NCBI GenBank assembly: GCA_030141605.1
Contig: JAQGDQ010000109.1
Coordinates: forward strand, 1 to 64,000
DNA from: Tubiluchus corallicola
Taxonomy: Eukaryota > Priapulida > Priapulimorpha > Priapulimorphida > Tubiluchidae
Length of the DNA stretch: 64,000 nucleotides
Direction: 5' to 3'
The translations under genes and the position numbers were made by a program. This document shows positions 12,173 through 26,350 of the stretch, piece by piece; position 1 is the stretch's first letter, and each line of letters opens with the position of its first letter. Below the pieces are notes generated by a model that did not search any database, was not told the origin of the DNA, and saw nothing but the letters and a program-made list of their open reading frames with translations.

Positions 12173-13436
12173 TTACAGTTGAGTCGATTGACATAGCACG
12201 GTTTTCTTCACTTCTTCCACATCGTCTTAAAATACTCTTAACGTGCGTGATATGCAAGGCTTTTGTAAATCTCTACGCTTAAGCTCGCAGTTATTTTATT
12301 GATTCAAAGTTACCAATTAATCGATTTACATGCCAGGTTTTTAATTTCGAACCATAAATACTTCACGCTTTTGTGAGCAGACATTGAGCAAATGCATTAA
12401 GAGCAATCCTACCCACGGACTAATGTGCAAGCCAAAAGGAAAGTCTTCTTCTCATCTGTTATAAGTCGTACGTAACGGACAAGCTGCAACACTCCCATTT
12501 TCACGGCCGCAAATTTTTCTCTGGACGTAGCTTTGCTAATATCGAAATTTATGTCAAAGTCAATTTGCCGGCAAAATCAATCAAAATAGAGGCAGAAGTT
12601 TTAGGTGCATTTACTCTAATTGCTGTTAACTTTATAGGTACTGTGTTCATTTTGTATGTTCTGTTAACAGTATGTACGATCATTTTTACATTAATTCTGC
12701 TTCAGACTTACTGTAATTCAAACGCCACGGAAACAGCCAGAAAACTGAAGCTTTGGGGCGTCCTTATGTACAAAACTTTTGCTTTTCATATTTTATTTTC
12801 TTCTAAGGTATAAGCCTTTAATAAAACAATAATTCTTTCAAACAGTATGCATACAATCGTGCGGTAATTAAACTAGTTACAGTTAAAGGCTATACGGTTA
12901 TAAACAACTCTTCTAAAATCTTTTCGAAAATTTCGAAAGAGTTCTTAAGAACTTCGCAAAAAAGTTAAAATAAAAAAACGTCAGTATTGGTAAATGTAGG
13001 TCAAATTCGTATTTTTCCTTTCCTGTAATTTCTGCTTTTAAAGTGTAAAGCTGCAGGTCTCTGAGACACATAAAATTGCTAGTGGATTTGCAATGTTCAC
13101 GAACTGTGTAAAATATGACGACTCCGTGCCAAATTGGCACAACTGAGGCAGATTTTCCACTGATCCAGTAGAGATGACCTATAAGATGACGTTGTAATAT
13201 TTGACTTACAGAGGATAGGTCTTCTAATTAAGAGCATTGTTCGCCAGTTCGCATGTACTTATTAGCGTATTGCCATCATGCAGTATTTACGAAAAATAAT
13301 TAGCCTGTAGTTGAGTGCAATGATAGGTCAGCAAAATAATATCATGTAGCCGTCACCTTTAAGTAGTTTATACATGACGAACTGCACACAGTGAGAAGTA
13401 CACCTAAACGTGCTACTCAAAACGAGCTTGTTGCTA
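12173..13436. other. Intergenic; one hydrophobic open frame
   Basis: 12565-12813 (+) reads a hydrophobic stretch (GAFTLIAVNFIGTVFILYVL) but has no partner exon or splice context. It is likely chance in AT-rich DNA. Confidence 0.3.
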
Positions 13437-13541
<105 letters not shown>

Positions 13542-13877
13542 CCTTCTATTTCAGGCAAAATGTTCCATAATAACACATATAATTAATTAATTACAGATAA
13601 AATTGACATAATAATTAATACAAATAATTGCATATTCAATAAAATGGCCCTGAAAACGTGTAAATTTTTGAAAATTTGACAATAAAAGTTCATTCCAGAA
13701 TTTGAACATATTCAATTTATATAGCACATCAGAATTCACAATATTAATAACATACTTATTAGTGATGTGAGCACATCAGTATATGCAAATGTTCTACGCA
13801 AACTAACAAACTGTGCTAATCACTCATCGCAAGCAATTTAAAAAAACAATTATTTGATTAAATAATATCTTAAAATG

Positions 13878-14166
13878 TGAGTAAGTTGAATATGAAGCCA
13901 ACAAACCCTGTCACCTAGTTTGCTATTCTGAAATTGAGTTTTTTAGTTGCGCATTTTGAGTAAGTTGAGTGCCTCACTTTACTCGCTGAAGATGACACCC
14001 ACATGCCCTGTCACTGAGTTAGGCATTCTGAAATTGAGTTTTTTAGTTGCGCATTTTTGAGTAAGGTGAGTACCTCACTTTACTTGCTCAAGATGAAACA
14101 AACATACCCCGTCACCGAGTTAGCTTTTCTGAAAATGAGTTTTTTAGTTGCATTTTGAGTAAGTTT
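13878..14166 (+). repeat. Three tandem copies of a ~100-bp unit
   Basis: CTGTCAC(C/T)..GAGTT, GAAATTGAGTTTTTTAGTTG and TTTTGAGTAAG recur at spacing 100-101 (13911, 14011, 14112). The copies are diverged. Confidence 0.9.
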
Positions 14167-14235
14167 TAAAGATGCCAAATTCATCAAAATTATTATGTTT
14201 TGGTCGTTCATTAAGAATATAACACAGGAATTCAT

Positions 14236-14760
14236 CTTTAATCTCCATGCAACGTGCGAACGATATTGCTTACGTTACAGCTAATATTGAAAAAATGCAA
14301 GACGCAAAAAACACGATCAGCCACCGTTTAGAGAAATGTAATCTTAAAGTTAACAATACAATGACGAAGCAATACCATTTTCGGAGAGGAGGTAATGATT
14401 CGTGGAAAAGATGTAAATACTTTGGTAGCTTGTGAGACACCGAAGCCAAACACGAAGAAGGAAATTCTTGCATTGTCTGCTTATTCAGATCTCACAATGG
14501 TCTTGAAAACAATAGACTTACAAGGTCCAGATCCTTTCGACTTTGGCTAGTTTGGTTATACAATGCTGAGCTATTGGCAAAAAATGTTAAACAGCAGAAG
14601 GAAAATGACGCTTTTCAAAGACGTGTCTACAGAAAACTGTTAGCCATTAATTGGCTTAACAGAATAGGCCTATCCAATAATGATGTGGCGAAGAAGAACC
14701 CTTATAATAAACAAATCCAGTAGAGGTGTCTCAGTCATATCGGGCGTGTACTTTCCCTTT
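14236..14760 (+). pseudogene. Non-LTR retrotransposon reverse-transcriptase relic 1
   Basis: One frame with only two stops (TGA 14433-14435, TAG 14721-14723) reads RANDIAYVTANIEKMQDA (a decayed ADD active site), then LKVNNTMTKQYHF, WKRCKYFGSL, LYNAELLAKN and FQRRVYRKLLAINWLNRIGL. These are hallmarks of the RT end and C-terminal region of LINE polyproteins. The 5' half is missing. Confidence 0.8.
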
Positions 14761-16165
14761 AATAAAAATAGGATGACAGGTAAAACCGCCCAAAGTAGTT
14801 TTGCCGGTGCTACAATTTACTATCTAGATTCGGTGTTGTTTAACTATTGTAACCAAGCACAACTCAGTTATTTTCCTTGTCATTTTGTAAAGATTCTCTC
14901 GGATCTATTTTGCAGCAGAAATTTTGATAATGCTACATATCTGCTCTCTACCCAAACACAATATAATAAACAGGTTTAATATCGCTAATGCAACATAGCT
15001 TTTGCTACGGTCATGTCCTTTCTGGTTGATAATAACAGCCATGATGTGTTCCATCAAATTTTATACGACGATGAATTTTAAAAATATTCTGTCCTTTCGT
15101 ATGTCCTAATCGATAATTCAATTAAAGTGAAAGATATGATAGAATAATGTAATGGAAATATAGAAATTTTGCTTAATACTTTGCTTAAATACATTTTTGC
15201 CGAGGTGTCACAATGGCAGATGTTTTCATAGCTCTAATTCATGCATTTTTATTTTCATTTTCCTGCTGTAAGGAGAACCCTGCAACATGCGGCATCAGAA
15301 TAATTGACCTGCATATATAAAGCATATTAATAAAATTCTTTCGTTCACGTTTATAGTGTTCTGCCGTCGGGCTCTCGCCGCCAGGATAGTTGTGATAACC
15401 CTTGGACGGTTTGAACCAGAGCTATCGGTGGGCGAGAGGCCTCGATTCGAAAACCACATCCTACAACGACTGAACCAAACGACTGGGAGACATTTACCAG
15501 CTTTGAAAGAGAGACATTTGAAAATCCTGACAGACTTAGTAATTTTGCTAAATTAAGATGTTAATGTATGAAAGAATCTTTGTAATCGAAATGAACATAT
15601 AGCTGGCTAAATAAAAAACATAAAAAAAAGAAAATCTACGCTTGAGGATTCACCACTCCCACACACCGGCACCGAAACAGTTGGGAGACAAGTCCTGTCT
15701 CCCAACTGTTTACAATACAATTTTTTATTGTAGACTATATTTTACTATTGGGAGGGCGGGAGCAGGTTTGTCTTGTTTGGTGATCAAACCAATACCAGCA
15801 ACCACTGAACTCAAGGAAACAGGATACGGCACTTGTATTTATAGATTTTGCATAGGTGACATAGGTAAGTATTTAAATTTTAACCAATCAGAAAGCAGGA
15901 TTTGTGAATTTCATGCAGGTAAGATTATTACATTTTGATTTACATCGGGTGTTTTACTTTAAAGTGACTTTGAAATAAAATACTGGCCGCATATCTGTAC
16001 CCTTAAGTGGGTGAAAGTTTGAACGCAAAAACAGGGCGAAACTTCACCCCTCAACCATTATAGGTAATTTTTATGCTCATAGAGCATAATTAATTGTTAG
16101 GTAAAGCTGGCTGAACAGCTTCTGGTTTTGTCAGGTCAGGAAACGTATGTAAATGTACACACTAC
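14761..16165. other. Intergenic with a perfect short hairpin
   Basis: 15675-15690 (AAACAGTTGGGAGACA) is exactly complementary to 15696-15711 with a five-base loop. Around 15360-15460 a GATTCGAAA B-box-like motif follows GGTGGGCGAGAGG, possibly a worn SINE. No gene seen. Confidence 0.6.
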
Positions 16166-16406
16166 AATAATGATAATGATAATGATAATGATAATGATAA
16201 TGATAATGATAATGATAATGATAATGATAATGATAATGATAATGATAATGATAATGATAATGATAATGATAATGATAATGATAATGATAATGATAATGAT
16301 AATGATAATGATAATGATAATGATAATGATAATGATAATGATAATGATAATGATAATGATAATGATAATGATAATGATAATGATAATGATAATGATAATG
16401 ATAATG

Positions 16407-16449
<43 letters not shown>

Positions 16450-16455
16450 TAATAA
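16166..16455 (+). repeat. (GATAAT)n hexanucleotide array, then (AAT)n
   Basis: About 44 almost perfect copies of a six-base unit to about 16432, then eight AAT. Open in several frames purely because of its composition. Confidence 0.98.
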
Positions 16456-18000
16456 ATTTTTGATGATAAGCATACAGACAAAATGTTTGCATGATGTTCA
16501 TCTTAATTTACTAAACTTATTCATCCATTCCCCATTGGAGTTTGCACCAGGAACTGAGAATGATTACAGCAGTACTGAGCCTTACAACATTTCTATAAGT
16601 TTTCGTTCCTCCTCTTATGCCCATTTTCTAAACATTTCCTGCAAATGTCGTGGCTGTCTTCAAACCATGCAAATCATGGCTGATGTCTGAAATAGTAAAC
16701 ACTCAACTCCATGGATGCTTGCTTAATTTAGTTCTTATACAATCTTAACAACAATCACAAGAGGGAACGTTAATTTAGTGTGACGTGAATGTAATAAGTT
16801 ATTTCATGTAAGAGCAAGTTCTATAGAAACACAAGATTGCCTTCAATAAACGCAGACTGCAAGCCTCAGCGAATCTAACCAAGCATCGTGTTAGCTTGGT
16901 GAGCTTTTATTGCTGCTCTGAAATGCTCAAAATTTCTGAACTGGCATACTGAATAGCGATTACGGTTTGTGCTTCACAAAGTATGAAGTTAAGCAATGCC
17001 AAACTGGTAAATGGATGGGTACCTTTCGAGAAAACTTCTGATTTCATCCGCCATGCTTCCAGTTATAAATTTCGTTTAAGCATACTTGTTGGACGGATGT
17101 ACGTGCATCCAAGTATAGTAAGACACATCAGCCAGGTCAGTGTCTCGTTTAGCCATGTTTAGCTAGCTGTTTTAGATAATAATGTAAATAACGACGTGCG
17201 CAAGTCAGTGTATAATTGTACTTAGTGCCATATTCGAAAGTCTGAAAAAAGGTTCTCTCTATCTATGTAAGTATCTGTCTGTCTATCTATTTCGACTTAG
17301 AGTTGTTCGACTGAAGCTAAATTTGAACCTAAAGCCTTTAAGCCTAACCTATTATCACTAAACCGCACAGGTTATTGTGATCAAGACAGGCCTTTATTCA
17401 ATCCTAACTGTTTGGCCTTTCATTCGTTCATTCGTCTATCAATTTTCTTTTTTCTGAATGGCGTTTAGGACAGACAGACAGACAGACAATAACATGGATT
17501 AACTGAAATTTTCGATAATTTCCGTAAATATTATCTAAAAAGGAAACACCAAAAAATAATAAAGAATTTGAAAGAGGCGTATTGTAAAAACGGCGATTTA
17601 CAAAGTTTTTAAAAAAAGATAGGCGAAGTTGTACGTGACGTGAGTCTAATAGTAACGTAAATTATGAGGTTCATTATTTCATCGTCTAGCCGTGAAATAA
17701 AAAACCCAGACAGGTAGCCTTACTAGCCTAATTAGTGTGAGAAGTGTATTGTAGAGGTGCGTGCTCAAAAGGGTGTACGTGAATTAAACGCAATCTGTTT
17801 TTAATGGAAACACTATTTTTCTGGTAATTACACCAGGTTGAAAAAATATTCGCTTTATTAATTTTTTTCAATAGCCCTTTGAAAAGCTGAAGAGTGGGTC
17901 CTAAACGAGGTGTGCGAGAGTCATGAGGAAAGATTTTTTTATTTATTGTTTCACACGGATCACTGTGACCATAAAATAAAATGCTTAAAAAATCTAAATG
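16456..18000. other. Intergenic, small GACA run
   Basis: Contains (CAGA)n near 17471-17488 and imperfect TCTA units near 17255-17295. No gene supported. Confidence 0.4.
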
Positions 18001-18545
18001 CATTTTCACAAGATTACGCTGGTAGCAGCTGTGTAAAAACGTAAAAACTAACTAGTCATGAAAACTGGCGATAACCAGTAACGTTACAGGAAAGGCTTGA
18101 AGATAAATAGCGGCTCAAACGTTTTGACTGTTCAGTGTTTTATTTTGTAGAGCCATTCTTGATAACCAGCTAGATTTCTGTCCCGCCATCTCAACCGTCA
18201 AACAGCCTTATGGCTGTTGGGTGTTGGATCCAAGCTTGTAGAGTGCTGGTCTGCGCAAAAAAAACTTAGAATCTAATGCAGCACCTCAGGTATAAGAATG
18301 CTAGCTCATTATTGAGGCTTTTTTATTATTTTTAGGAGTTATAAATATAGAAAAAGAACGCGCTACTAACAAAAATGATTTGTTTATTCTCTTAACTCTT
18401 TCTTATATTAAAATGAATTGCAAAAATATCAAGTATACATTTTCACAAGATTACTCTTGTGGCATCTGTGACAAAAGCCCAAAAACCAACTACGCATAAT
18501 TAGCGATCACCAGTAACGTTGCAAGAAAAACTTGCGCACTACTGA
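18001..18545 (+). repeat. Direct ~105-bp duplication with 330-bp spacer
   Basis: CATTTTCACAAGATTAC and, further on, ACCAGTAACGTT occur at 18001-18110 and 18438-18540 in the same order and orientation, with moderate divergence. Confidence 0.8.
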
Positions 18546-20727
18546 AAAAGTTGTACGTATTGAATTATAACTACCGATGACAAATTAAGCAATTTTAGTT
18601 GAACACATTTCAGTCAGAGTCTTCTGTCACGATGCTCATCGAAAGGTACCTTTCACTTCTTTAAATAGTTATGTGAACAATTATTTTCTCATATTTATGT
18701 TTTATGAGCAGAACGAAATGCTTTAAAAGTCTTAAATCGAGCAGTTTTTCAAAAACCTATATTACTATAACGATTTAAATGCGCCACGTTTGGTTTAAAA
18801 TGGCCAATTTTGTATGAATTAAAGGTGTATTCGTTCTCGGTCTATACGCTTAGATAATCGAGCAAACATGTAGTCCAAGCGAAACTGATCGTGAATTGAG
18901 AACTTATCGGATATGCGACCGTGGATTTTAATAGGCAAGCCGAGTTCAGGTTATCTAGCATTGCACAGCCACAGTTGTATGATTTGCAATTGTAAGCAAT
19001 CTAATATGCCACTGTCATCAGCGTCAGTGTCTGTGATTTGGATGCATTGCTGATGCTACACAGAAGAGAGAGTGACAAAGTTAGAATTCGAAAAGAATTG
19101 TTAATCCAACAGAATACACGCACACGCACGCACTTAATAAACAAATAAAAGGAAAACAGGATGATTTTTTATATCCTACTCCCTTTTGAATTACTGTAAA
19201 AGGTACATTTTAACTCATTTAATAATGCCCAAGTGTTTCTGATAATTAAATAGTAGGTTAAACACTTAATTAATGGCGAGCGAGCGCTGCCAGTGATGAC
19301 ATCACAACTGAACGTAACTTTCAACAGCACATACAATCCAAACGTATTTGCGAAAACGATGAAGTATAGTGCTACTGTACAACGTTCGGGGTAATACACA
19401 AAAACTCAGAAAATTTCAAGTCTTCCATTGTGCTCACTTATGAGCTTTCGACCATGTGTAATATGTCACAACCGAACACCTCTGAACTAAGAGGTACAGC
19501 CCTTGTTTCCGCGTTTCCGAGATGCAGGCACTCGTGGCCATCTAACTAGCAAATGGCAAAATACATGTAACAGCGAAGAACTAGTGACGCGAAGCGAAAT
19601 TATGTTTCTGTAGTAATAGCTCTTTCGCGTAAGACATTTTTGAAAAAAATAGCATGTTTCCTTTCAGTATTTTATAAATTATATTGTTTTGAACTAAAAT
19701 TTAAGATAGAGTCCGGTTTTTCTTTAACAAAGCAAAAAGAAAAATGGTCGTGCGTGGTGCGCGCGTGTCCCTCGCTTGTTCCTCGCCTGACCATTCTTCC
19801 CTCAAGACAATTATTCTTATAGTCAAAACCCAATTGCAGAAAAACAGCCAAATGTAACAATAAATTTCTTCAACTCTGAAAGAGTTTTTAAAAAGATAGC
19901 AATTAGCAACAGATTAAATTAATCCGCCTGTAACCCAGCTAGAAAACGCTGTAATTGCTTGCTATCTATATTAAGCAGGTTAAAATTTTTAGTGAGGAAT
20001 AAAACCAGAGAGCTATTTTATTCCGTCTTCAACGTTGCAGATATCAGTTTTTTTCTTAAGCACGTTTAAGACTAGCCCAATTTAATATATCGTCATTTCG
20101 TTAATGATTTTTTCAGTGACTGATTTTTAGTCGCTTATTTATTAAGGAACGAGCAGTCTGTAGAGCCATGTCCTAAGAACTTACGTTGTCTTTACTCTAT
20201 TTAGTCCATGGGATGGTCATGTCGCTAGCGTTGTCTGGGAGTAGCTCGACTAGACTTAGTTCTAGATTTGAGTCTCATAGCTTCGGAGTTCCATGCATCG
20301 CTAAGCAAAAAACCCAACAAATATTATTTTCTCCTTTGTACGTTATGTTTGTGATTATAAGTTTAATCACTAACGGCAAATAAATCTTGTTTTGACTTAG
20401 AAATTGGTGCTTTTGACAATAAAACTGCAGCAACGGGTACCATAAAACTTTTCTGTTTTCTCTGCTGTTACTTTACATGTCGTGTTAAAGCTGTGAATAG
20501 TTTTATAGCAATGAGCTTATACAGGTCTCATGACAATACCTTCTTCGTCTGTAAACTCAGTATTACGTCAGGCATCTATTTAGAGGTTCGTATGAGGGAT
20601 GTTGCCTCTGTTCTGCTGCGTTGTGCTGTTCTTACGTACTATATTGAATAAAAAACAGTGATCGTCAACTAGAAACCTACGAGTGTACAAAATGCTAGCC
20701 AAATTTTGAGCTGAGATATCTAGCAAT
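18546..20727. other. Intergenic, nothing recognised
   Basis: Short frames only, no repeat arrays. Confidence 0.4.
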
Positions 20728-21230
20728 AAAGATGTCCTTTTTTGCTTACTGATGCAAGCCGCTATTTTGTTGACTAATTTATTGCTTTGTTTTTGGATAC
20801 GTTTTTCTCACGTGTACAGACAACGTTCAGGTGAACAAAAATAAGAATCTTTTCTCAAGTTACCTCACAACTAACGATGTCATTAATTAGTTCGATTATG
20901 ACTGTGATTGCAATTTTTCAGCATCTCTTTTCTTTCTCCAGTTCATTACCTGCAATGGTTAATAATCGTTAAAAATAAACGTCAGGTCTCGGGTTCAAGT
21001 CCCGAATAGTCAAAAACTTTCAGCATCTCCTTTCTTTCTCCAACTCATTATTCGCAATGGGTAATAATTGTTAAAAATAAACCGCAATAGTTTATAAACA
21101 CTCTGGCAGTCACAGTCATAATTTAACGAATTAAAAATAAGAATTGGTTACGATATTTTATCAAGTTTTCAGTTTTCTGCCCTATGTATGAACTGGGCTT
21201 AACCTTTTAGCGTGCGCGTCACGCCAGATA
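20728..21230 (+). repeat. Host repeat interrupted by the SINE-like element
   Basis: GATGTCCTTTTTTGCTTACT..GATGCAAGC to the left and TTTTCTGCC..GGGCTTAACCTTTTAGCG to the right match 24128-24315, which is uninterrupted. Confidence 0.75.
20849..21132 (+). mobile_element. SINE-like element with terminal inverted repeats (copy 1)
   Basis: 284 bases flanked by a perfect 12-bp direct repeat AAAAATAAGAAT (20837-20848 and 21133-21144). Near its ends are inverted repeats (ATGACTGTGATTG at about 20897, GGCAGTCACAGTCATAAT at about 21105). Inside are a Pol III B box (GGTTCAAGTCC, 20992-21002) and two copies of a CAGCATCTC(C/T)TTTCTTTCTC module (20918, 21020). The A box is missing here. The surrounding repeat exists without this insert at 24.13-24.32 kb. 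Confidence 0.8.
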
Positions 21231-22935
21231 ACTGACAAATAGGTCTAAGCGAATTTATTTCTTAAAGAATTAAAAGCGATTAGGACATATTGGTGTTTTT
21301 TTCGTTTTTTTACTTGTTTGAGAACCTATAATATCAGTAATAAAAATAATTTGTTGACGTAAAATAAGTCTTATTTTATTTTGACCCAAATTGAAAAGGC
21401 TAATAACATTTAGGCACATTTAGTAGAAGCTGCACAATTAAGACAAGCAAAAGACTTTTAAATGAAGAATGACTTTACTGCAGTTAATTTAACTCTGTTA
21501 AACGCTCTAATAAAGGGCTTCAGTTTCGAGGTAAGAAAGTCGCCTTGAGATTTCATTTCATCATTAGTCATTTAGTCATTTAAAACTAACCTTGAGGCGA
21601 GACTATTTATTTTAAGCATCTGCTGCTTCGTGAAAACAGACTGTATTATTCTCTCATAGTACGAAGACACTGTCAAAAAGACTCGAAAGGTGGGATATAA
21701 ATCAGTTAAAATCTGAATTCTTTTAAAATCAGACAGATTTTTGTAGTAAAACGTTTACAGTGGTTGCTTGCTATGATTACCATTGTAACGGTCTACAAAG
21801 TACCCAATGTGACATTGACACTGCTGGAACGCCCGCGCATTTTTGATCATTGGTGGGTGCCTGACAGTCACCCATCGACATGGTACATCATAAAGTAACA
21901 TGATGATGATGATAAGTTTTTATTAGCCTCTTTTTACAGGCAAAACTTTCTGTACAAATATTATACAGTTTTACATAGACAGAGTGAATTCTAACGTATT
22001 ACGAATTCAGTAATTAAATTTTATAATGGTGCGCATAACGTTAATTACGGTGATGTTAAACAATAAGTATTAAAGTGGGTGCTAAAATCAAGGTTATAAA
22101 TGAAGCAAGTTTCCTGTCTAGTGACATAAAAATACATTCAATTAATATACTAAATTATAAAATCTCTAGTGCAATATTTAAGACCAGAAAGAGTTATAGC
22201 CAATTATCTCGAAAACTACACAAATTTAAGACCTATTTTACTAAAATTTAGCAGCAAGATCTTAACATAGAAGGGTCTTTTACAAACAAGTTTGTGTTGA
22301 TATTTTAAATTTACATTTTGGTGGCATACACAAAATTTAAGTTGTCATTTCCTAATTCGTTTAGTAATACATAAAGTAACAGCAGAAGCGTTAGATAAGA
22401 GTGTTTTTATTTCAAGCACGTCTTACTGAACAAAGAAAAATTGTCTACAATGTATTTTATTTTGATCGTTTCTCATTGTTTTCGTGGCACCATGAAGGAA
22501 AACGTAAAACAAACTATTAATCTATGCAACATTTCTGCTAGAAGCTTTGAAAAACTTTAGTGCCTTAAGAAATTTTTAAAAACACCTTTAACATGTCGTA
22601 AAATTTAGGATAACACAAAAAATTTTGCTGTTTTTTTAAAGTAAAAAATCTTTTTAACTACTTACATGCAGCCTATATACAGCTAGAGTGCATAATATTG
22701 TATGCTGTCCTCAGCTTTCCTCTGGAAGATAATTGGATACTTCATGACGTGCAGTTTAATTAGAGGGAAATTGAATGTGGTCGCAAATCAACGAAGTTGA
22801 CTCTATCACCCATAATTTTAATTATATGCTGAAGTAAATAAACACACCCAGTGCATGCTATCAGCAGGAAATTTCACTCTTTTATCCAGTAGATTTTAAT
22901 TACACGCTAAAATTTCAGACAAAGTGGCATAATTT
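21231..22935. other. Intergenic, nothing recognised
   Basis: AT-rich; a GATGATGATGAT run near 21901-21913 only. Confidence 0.4.
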
Positions 22936-23300
22936 CCTCGGTTTTCTGGATTTCCTGGAGAGCTGGGGTGACAGATCTCTTTGTCTTCAGCTGTAGTGGA
23001 CGAGTCTTCACTTTGCGTGAAGTCGCTGCTTGAGAAATTATTTGCGTTACCTACCTATCTGTCTGTTCTAAAAAAAGTTTTCCACCAGATCAGCATTTTA
23101 TCATTAAGACGCATGATTTCTTGGATTATCTGGATTTCCTGGAGTGCTATTACGACAGATCTCTTTGTCTTCAGCTGTAGTGGACGAGTCTTCGCTTTGC
23201 CAGAAGCCGTTGCTTGAGAACCTATTTGGGCTACTTACCTACCTGTCTGTTCGAAAAAAACTTTCCATCAGATTGGTATTTTATCATTAAGAACGATTAC
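22936..23300 (+). repeat. Tandem duplication, period 184 bp
   Basis: CTGGATTTCCTGGAG starts at 22946 and 23130. The following CAGATCTCTTTGTCTTCAGC..GTAGTGGACGAGTCTTC is nearly identical in both. The open frames here run across the duplication and have no family features. Confidence 0.92.
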
Positions 23301-24127
23301 AGTAACAACAAAGTCAATCAATTTTGTAGGCTTAAAACGTTAACTCGTACGAACCAAAATCCCTTCTCCTTTTCATTAACAAAATTGCGCAAGATACTTA
23401 CCACATTTCTTTTTATTCCTGCACTATGATGAACGATACACCTAAAGACAACTTAATATTAGCTGAGTAATGACTCATTGCAAAGTGTACGTTCCACTAC
23501 TTGCACTAACACCTCGCGTATCTCACTTGGATTGATACAGACTTATCTTCTGCTGCTTCTTTAATGGCCAATGAAAAAAAGACGACCTTTTGTTCACTAA
23601 TCACAATTACTTACAATTAATTGCCACTAAAATGCTTTATAACAAAACCTTATCGGAAAAAAATCCGAAAAAACACAATTTTATTGCCGACGTTTATGTA
23701 GCTGACAAAAAAACGCTCAATGATAATTATTAACCTCAAAGAAAGAAGAAGACCTCAATCTTGGCTTCTCGTATCACGCGCTTGGGACAGAGAAAATAAT
23801 AGGTTATCAAGATAACACCTGTCAGAGCCTGCCACGAATAAATGATGTGTTTATAATGGTTAATTTCACCTTCAATACTGCAAGCACAAGAGATGTCTAG
23901 AGGTTAGTCTTACATTAGTCATGAGGAACCAAGATGATACAAAATGAAATTAGTATCCTGCCAACCTAAAGAAAATAAAATTATTATCATTATTATTTCT
24001 CACAAAAAGGAATGTACAGATAACAATACGTAACAAGTAATAAGAAATTGGCGTACAAAAAAGCAACTGCTTGCAATTAAAATGCTTCGATGTGTGCAGA
24101 AAGAAAATATTGTAAGACCACAATAGA
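23301..24127. other. Intergenic, nothing recognised
   Basis: No supported feature. Confidence 0.4.
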
Positions 24128-24315
24128 GATGTCTTTTTTCTGCTTATCGATGCAAGCTGCCATTTTGCTTTCTAAGCACAGCTTTTTTGTTTGTCTTTGT
24201 TACATATGTATAAGTGACGTCTAGGTGATTATAGGAAACAAAAATAAAAATTACGAAATTCTATAATGTTTTCTATTTACTGCCGACGCTGTGAATTAGG
24301 CTTAACCTTTTAGCG
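24128..24315 (+). repeat. Uninterrupted copy of the 20.7 kb repeat (empty site)
   Basis: Direct match to the two flanks at 20.73-20.85 and 21.15-21.23 kb. The insertion point corresponds to AAAAATAAAAAT at 24240-24251, present once. Confidence 0.75.
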
Positions 24316-24369
24316 AGTTCAGCAATCAAGTTAGGGTGTGCATAGAGAAGAGTAGGGCCAGAGGGACAA

Positions 24370-24462
24370 GTGGTCCTTTGTCTGGTGATCCGTTGTCCGG
24401 TAGACCTTTGACCGGTGGTCCTTTGACCTGTGGTCCTTTGTCCGGTGGTCCTTTGACCTACA
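24370..24462 (+). repeat. 15-bp minisatellite
   Basis: About six units of GGTCCTTTG(T/A)CCGGT. In reverse it reads TTGQR repeats, an artefact. Confidence 0.9.
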
Positions 24463-24747
24463 GCCAAATGTACATTGTTAAGTGCAAATTTGCTACTAAA
24501 TCCAAAAAGACAATGAAATGTGTTATAGCTTCAGAAAATTACTTTTCCTAGTTGTGATAAAATGTATGTAGACGGTTTGGAAGTAGAACAAGGTACGTAT
24601 ACAAATTGGATGTTTATATTGATAATTGCATAAAGAAAAGTAAAGCAGAGACTTTCTGCTTATACAGAATTGAAGCTGCTATGTGTTGCATGCTATGCTA
24701 AAATTCATTGTAAGAAAAACGTGTTCTGAGTGCTATTGTATTCTTCA

Positions 24748-24924
24748 TTGAACAAACACGAATTAGTACAGCAAACAGGACAATTGCGAATGAAATAGAA
24801 TTTATTGATGTTTTGAACAAATTTTCAAGACATTGTATTATTATCAAGTGACTTGCTCAAAACATCAATAGATTTCTATTTTATCTGCAACTGGTGTGGT
24901 TTGTATTAATTTTTGTTGGTTCAA
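24748..24924. mobile_element. Short hairpin element with ~65-bp imperfect inverted arms
   Basis: Left arm TTGAACAAACACGAATTA..AAATAGAATTTATTGATG, then TTTTGAAC. The right arm is its imperfect complement, ending near 24924 (TTTTTGTTGGTTCAA). The loop is about 40 bases. Confidence 0.72.
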
Positions 24925-25956
<1,032 letters not shown>

Positions 25957-26129
25957 ATAATTCGCTTTAAGAATTGAAGACAGACAATAAAAACGTTAGT
26001 TCATAAAAACACACTAGGCGTTTACATCAAAGGCGTTTAGTAAGGTAAACTAGGCCTTCAAAGGGAATTATAAGACACTTAAAGACAAACTGTGAACATG
26101 CAGTGTACTATCATAAAACTACGTGCAAT

Positions 26130-26350
<221 letters not shown>

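Noticed and set aside
16128-16501. Met-Ile, Tyr-His, Leu-Ser and poly-Ile frames in all directions
   Set aside because: All are readings of one hexanucleotide repeat.
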